Translations under genes and position numbers: made by a program
Source of the DNA: Pseudocitrobacter sp913778145
Lineage (GTDB): Bacteria > Pseudomonadota > Gammaproteobacteria > Enterobacterales > Enterobacteriaceae
Direction: 5' to 3'
DNA length: 64,000 nt
Assembly (NCBI GenBank): GCA_035726825.1
Contig: JALNTX010000004.1
Span: 124,001-188,000, forward strand
Notes under the pieces: generated by a model
Databases searched by the model: none
The model's input: the letters and a program-made list of their open reading frames with translations, nothing else
Told to the model about the DNA's origin: nothing
Shown: piece after piece, positions 61,306-64,000 of the stretch
Numbering within the stretch: position 1 is the first letter of the stretch
Layout of the letters: each line of letters opens with the position of its first letter

Positions 61306-62163
61306 ATGAAATACATTGGAGCGCACGTAAGCGCCTCCGGCGGCGTAGCCAACGCCGCCATTCGTGCAGCAGAATTAGAAGCGACCGCTTTCGCCCTGTT
61401 CACCAAAAATCAGCGCCAGTGGCGCGCCGCGCCCCTCACCTCCGAAGTGATTGATGAGTTCAAAGCGGCCTGCGAAAAATATCACTACACCGCCGCGCAG
61501 ATCCTTCCCCACGACAGCTATCTGATTAACCTTGGTCACCCTGTGGAAGAAGCGCTGGAGAAATCCCGCGAAGCCTTTATTGATGAGCTCAGCCGCTGCC
61601 AGCAACTTGGCCTGACGCTGCTGAACTTCCACCCCGGCAGCCACCTGATGCAAATTGATGAAGATAAATGTCTGGCGCGTATCGCTGAATCCATCAACAT
61701 CGCCCTGGCGCAAACCGAAGGTGTGACCGCCGTGATTGAAAACACTGCCGGTCAGGGCAGCAACCTCGGCTTTAAATTCGAGCACCTCGCGGCCATCATC
61801 GATGGCGTAGAAGATAAATCCCGCGTGGGCGTCTGCATTGACACCTGCCACGCTTTTGCCGCCGGATACGATCTGCGTACCCCTGACGAATGTACAAAAA
61901 CCTTTGCCGAATTTGAACGCATCGTGGGCTTTAACTATCTGCGCGGCATGCACCTCAATGATGCCAAAAGCGCCTTCGGCAGCCGCGTCGACCGCCATAA
62001 CAGCCTCGGCGAAGGGAATATTGGCCATGATGCGTTTCGCTGGATTATGCAGGACAGCCGTTTTGACGGTATACCGCTGATTCTGGAAACCACAAACCCG
62101 GATATCTGGGCGGAAGAGATTGCGTGGCTGAAGGCACAGCAGACTGAAACGGCAGAAGCCTGA
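61306..62163 (+). CDS. nfo: Nfo, endonuclease IV
   Basis: 285 residues from ATG 61306, preceded by AGGAG and identical in position to the E. coli start (MKYIGAHVSA). TIM barrel with the three-zinc ligands in NFHPGSHL, IENTAGQGS, GVCIDTCHAFAAGYD, HLNDAK, SRVDRH and ILET. It cuts DNA 5' to abasic sites. Confidence 0.96.
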   Translation: MKYIGAHVSASGGVANAAIRAAELEATAFALFTKNQRQWRAAPLTSEVIDEFKAACEKYHYTAAQILPHDSYLINLGHPVEEALEKSREAFIDELSRCQQLGLTLLNFHPGSHLMQIDEDKCLARIAESINIALAQTEGVTAVIENTAGQGSNLGFKFEHLAAIIDGVEDKSRVGVCIDTCHAFAAGYDLRTPDECTKTFAEFERIVGFNYLRGMHLNDAKSAFGSRVDRHNSLGEGNIGHDAFRWIMQDSRFDGIPLILETTNPDIWAEEIAWLKAQQTETAEA

Positions 62164-62168
62164 TATAC

Positions 62169-62195
62169 AAAAGGGCCGAAAAATCGGCCCTTTTT
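62169..62195. terminator. Bidirectional terminator between nfo and fruA
   Basis: GGGCCGA (62173-62179) and TCGGCCC (62184-62190) with A-run on the left and TTTTT on the right give a good terminator in both directions for convergent genes. Confidence 0.9.
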
Positions 62196-62211
62196 ATCTT
62201 TAAGAACGTGC

Positions 62212-63897
62212 TTACGCCGCTTTCACTACCCCTTCCGCGTCAGCGCGTTTCAGCACCGCGTAAGACAAGCCCGCCACCAGCGTACCCGCCACAATCGCCA
62301 GCAGATAACCCAGAACTGGGGTGATTGCGCCTGGGATCAGCAGAACAAACAGACCGCCGTGCGGAGCCATCAGTTTTGCGCCGACCGCCATGGAGATAGC
62401 ACCGGTGATTGCCCCGCCGACAATACAGCATGGCAGAACACGCATCGGGTCACGCGCCGCGAAAGGAATTGCCCCTTCGGAGATGAAGCACAGGCCCAGC
62501 ACCAGCGCCGCTTTACCACCTTCGCGCTGACCTTTATCGAACTTGTTACGCGCAACCAGCGTGGCAACGCCCATCGCCAACGGTGGCACCATGCCTGCGG
62601 CCATAATTGCCGCCATCGGCGCGTAGGTTTGCGTACTGAGCAGACCAACGCCGAACGCGTAAGCCGCTTTGTTCACCGGGCCGCCCATATCGGTACACAT
62701 CATACCGCCGAGGATAGCGCCCAGCAGGACAGCATTCGCCGTGCCCATGGTTTGCAGCCAGTGCGTCAGGCCCGCCAGAATGCCGGCAACCGGTTTACCG
62801 ATCAGGTAGATCATCGCCAGGCCTACAATCAGGCTGGAGATCAGCGGAATGATCAGAATCGGTTTCAGTGCTTCCATGCTCGGCGGCAGTTTCAGCTTCG
62901 TACTGATGGCTTTCGCCACGTAACCGGCCAGGAAGCCCGCGATAATACCGCCGATGAAGCCAGAACCGGTGCTCACCGCTAACATACCGCCAATCAGACC
63001 TGGCGTCAGGCCAGGACGGTCAGCAATTGAGAAGGCAATGAAGCCCGCCAGCACTGGTACCATCAGGGCAAAGGCTGAACCACCGCCGATTTGCATCAGC
63101 GCGGCTGCCAGCGTATCCGGCACTTCAAACGCTTTGATACCAAAGGCAAAGGAGAGCGCGATACACAGGCCGCCCGCCACCACCATCGGCAGCATGTAAG
63201 AAACGCCGGTCAGCAGGTGGCGATAAGCGCCGCCGCCCTCTTTCTTCGCGCTGGCCGCAGCCTGAGTTTGGCCGGTCGGTTGATACGGCTTCGCTTCGGC
63301 AACGGCTTTATCAAACTCCTGCGCCGTTTTCTTCAGCGCCAGGCCGGTCGAGGTGCGATACATCGGTTTACCGGCAAACTTCGCCAGATCCACTTCGATA
63401 TCCGCCGCCACGATAACCAAATCGGCCTGCTCAACTTCTTCTGGGGTAATGGCATTGCCTGCGCCCACGGAGCCGCGGGTTTCCACTTTCACCCACATAC
63501 CGCGTTTTTTGGCTTCCGTTTCAATCGCTTCCGCCGCCATAAAGGTGTGCGCAACGCCCGTCGGGCACGCGGTTACCGCCACGATGCGTTTTACCGCGCC
63601 GGAGGTCGTCGGTGCCGCAATGGCAGGGGCTTCGTAAGGCACGGCGTGGCCTTTAGCTTCGCCAAGGAACAATTCCGGGTGCGCGACTGCGCGATTGATA
63701 TCGCCCAGATACACTTTCTTCCCGGCCAGCGCGTTGTCCGCCGGAAGGGCTGACCCCAGCACAATCACCAGTTCCGCATCGTTCGGGTTATCAATCAGTT
63801 CGAGCTTTGCTTTTTGCGCCGCCGCGCTCAGCAGGGTTTTCGCCATGTAGGCGCGAGCCTGGCCGAGTCCGGCATCAATAATCAGCAGCGTTCTCAT
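62212..63897 (-). CDS. fruA: FruA, fructose PTS EIIB'BC
   Basis: 561 residues from ATG 63897 with AGGAGAGAG upstream; the frame extends 13 codons further. A degenerate IIB' domain (1-90) precedes IIB, with phospho-cysteine C111 in TACPTGVAHTFMAAEAIE. The IIC membrane domain (from about 230) includes GGPVNKAAYAFGVG and FISEGAIPFAARDP. It imports fructose as fructose-1-phosphate. Last gene of fruBKA. Confidence 0.96.
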   Translation of the reverse strand: MRTLLIIDAGLGQARAYMAKTLLSAAAQKAKLELIDNPNDAELVIVLGSALPADNALAGKKVYLGDINRAVAHPELFLGEAKGHAVPYEAPAIAAPTTSGAVKRIVAVTACPTGVAHTFMAAEAIETEAKKRGMWVKVETRGSVGAGNAITPEEVEQADLVIVAADIEVDLAKFAGKPMYRTSTGLALKKTAQEFDKAVAEAKPYQPTGQTQAAASAKKEGGGAYRHLLTGVSYMLPMVVAGGLCIALSFAFGIKAFEVPDTLAAALMQIGGGSAFALMVPVLAGFIAFSIADRPGLTPGLIGGMLAVSTGSGFIGGIIAGFLAGYVAKAISTKLKLPPSMEALKPILIIPLISSLIVGLAMIYLIGKPVAGILAGLTHWLQTMGTANAVLLGAILGGMMCTDMGGPVNKAAYAFGVGLLSTQTYAPMAAIMAAGMVPPLAMGVATLVARNKFDKGQREGGKAALVLGLCFISEGAIPFAARDPMRVLPCCIVGGAITGAISMAVGAKLMAPHGGLFVLLIPGAITPVLGYLLAIVAGTLVAGLSYAVLKRADAEGVVKAA

Positions 63898-63913
63898 GAT
63901 CTCTCTCCTGCTG

Positions 63914-64000
63914 TTAATTAAACGGTTGTAAGTCAACGCGCGCCATCATGGCCGCCAGTTGGGTACGATCGGTAATGCCGACATTGCTCTGGCTGACCGC
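63914..64000 (-). CDS. fruK: FruK, 1-phosphofructokinase, C-terminal end only
   Basis: The last 28 codons before a TAA at 63914-63916 read SQSNVGITDRTQLAAMMARV followed by DLQPFN, the known C-terminus of FruK. The rest is beyond the right edge. It lies 16 bases before fruA in the fruBKA operon. Confidence 0.9.
   Translation of the reverse strand, partial: AVSQSNVGITDRTQLAAMMARVDLQPFN

Noticed and set aside
1..64000. tRNA, rRNA, insertion sequences, integrases and attachment-site repeats
   Set aside because: I saw no tRNA cloverleaf, rRNA segment, transposase or integrase frame, or flanking direct repeats around the accessory islands; by-eye reading could miss short imperfect repeats.

Overview
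The window is chromosomal DNA from an enterobacterium (family Enterobacteriaceae). Its backbone follows, gene for gene, the Escherichia coli segment yehR-yehS-btsR-btsS-yohO-yehWXYZ-bglX-dld-pbpG-yohC-yohD-mdtQ-dusC-yohJK-cdd-sanA-preTA-mglCAB-galS-yeiB-folE-yeiG-cirA-lysP-yeiE-yeiH-nfo-fruAK. The proteins are clearly similar to the E. coli versions but not identical. REP-type repeats, CRP, Fur and GalR/GalS sites are of the enteric kind. The accessory content (mhb gentisate genes, a GH28/GPH pectin-type locus, mlrA not between btsS and yohO) points to an Enterobacter/Klebsiella/Citrobacter-like genus rather than E. coli. I cannot name the species.

Region by region. 1-3502: tail of a YehR-type lipoprotein, yehS and the BtsSR two-component pair. 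3745-6654: yohO, then yehWXY, the permease/ATPase/permease of an osmoprotectant ABC importer. 7186-14299: a chaperone-usher fimbrial cluster (membrane-anchored winged-helix regulator, major pilin, chaperone, usher, adhesin, second chaperone) on the opposite strand. It lies exactly between yehY and the binding-protein gene osmF (14334-15251), so it splits what is one operon in E. coli. 15299-19551: a sugar/polyol-type MFS carrier, a GPH-family symporter and a cytoplasmic GH28 hydrolase, probably for pectin-derived oligosaccharides. 19993-30075: bglX, dld, a GNAT acetyltransferase, a 48-bp tandem REP array, pbpG, yohC, yohD, an intact mdtQ and a methyltransferase. 30072-37103: dusC, then mhbMIHDT with divergent mhbR, a complete 3-hydroxybenzoate-to-gentisate-to-fumarate-plus-pyruvate route. 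37209-40143: yohJK, cdd, sanA. 40265-42069: a HipA-like kinase followed by an Xre-type protein, behind a palindromic promoter/operator; this is a toxin-antitoxin-like module where E. coli has yeiS. 42301-45285: preTA (dihydropyrimidine dehydrogenase) and a DUF1097 membrane protein. 45386-50348: mglBAC galactose importer and galS with CRP and Gal boxes. 50504-54570: yeiB, folE, an MFS gene, yeiG. 54580-55244: an 83/84-bp tandem REP array. 55245-64000: cirA with a Fur box, lysP, yeiE, yeiH, nfo, fruA and the end of fruK.

Functionally the window is mostly nutrient acquisition (osmoprotectant, galactose, lysine, fructose, catecholate siderophore, aromatic acid and pectin-oligomer uptake) plus envelope and DNA-repair housekeeping. 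The clear accessory islands are the fimbrial cluster, the GH28 locus, the mhb operon and the HipA/Xre module. The two most rewarding places to look are the HipA/Xre module with its operator and the fimbrial cluster that interrupts yehZYXW.
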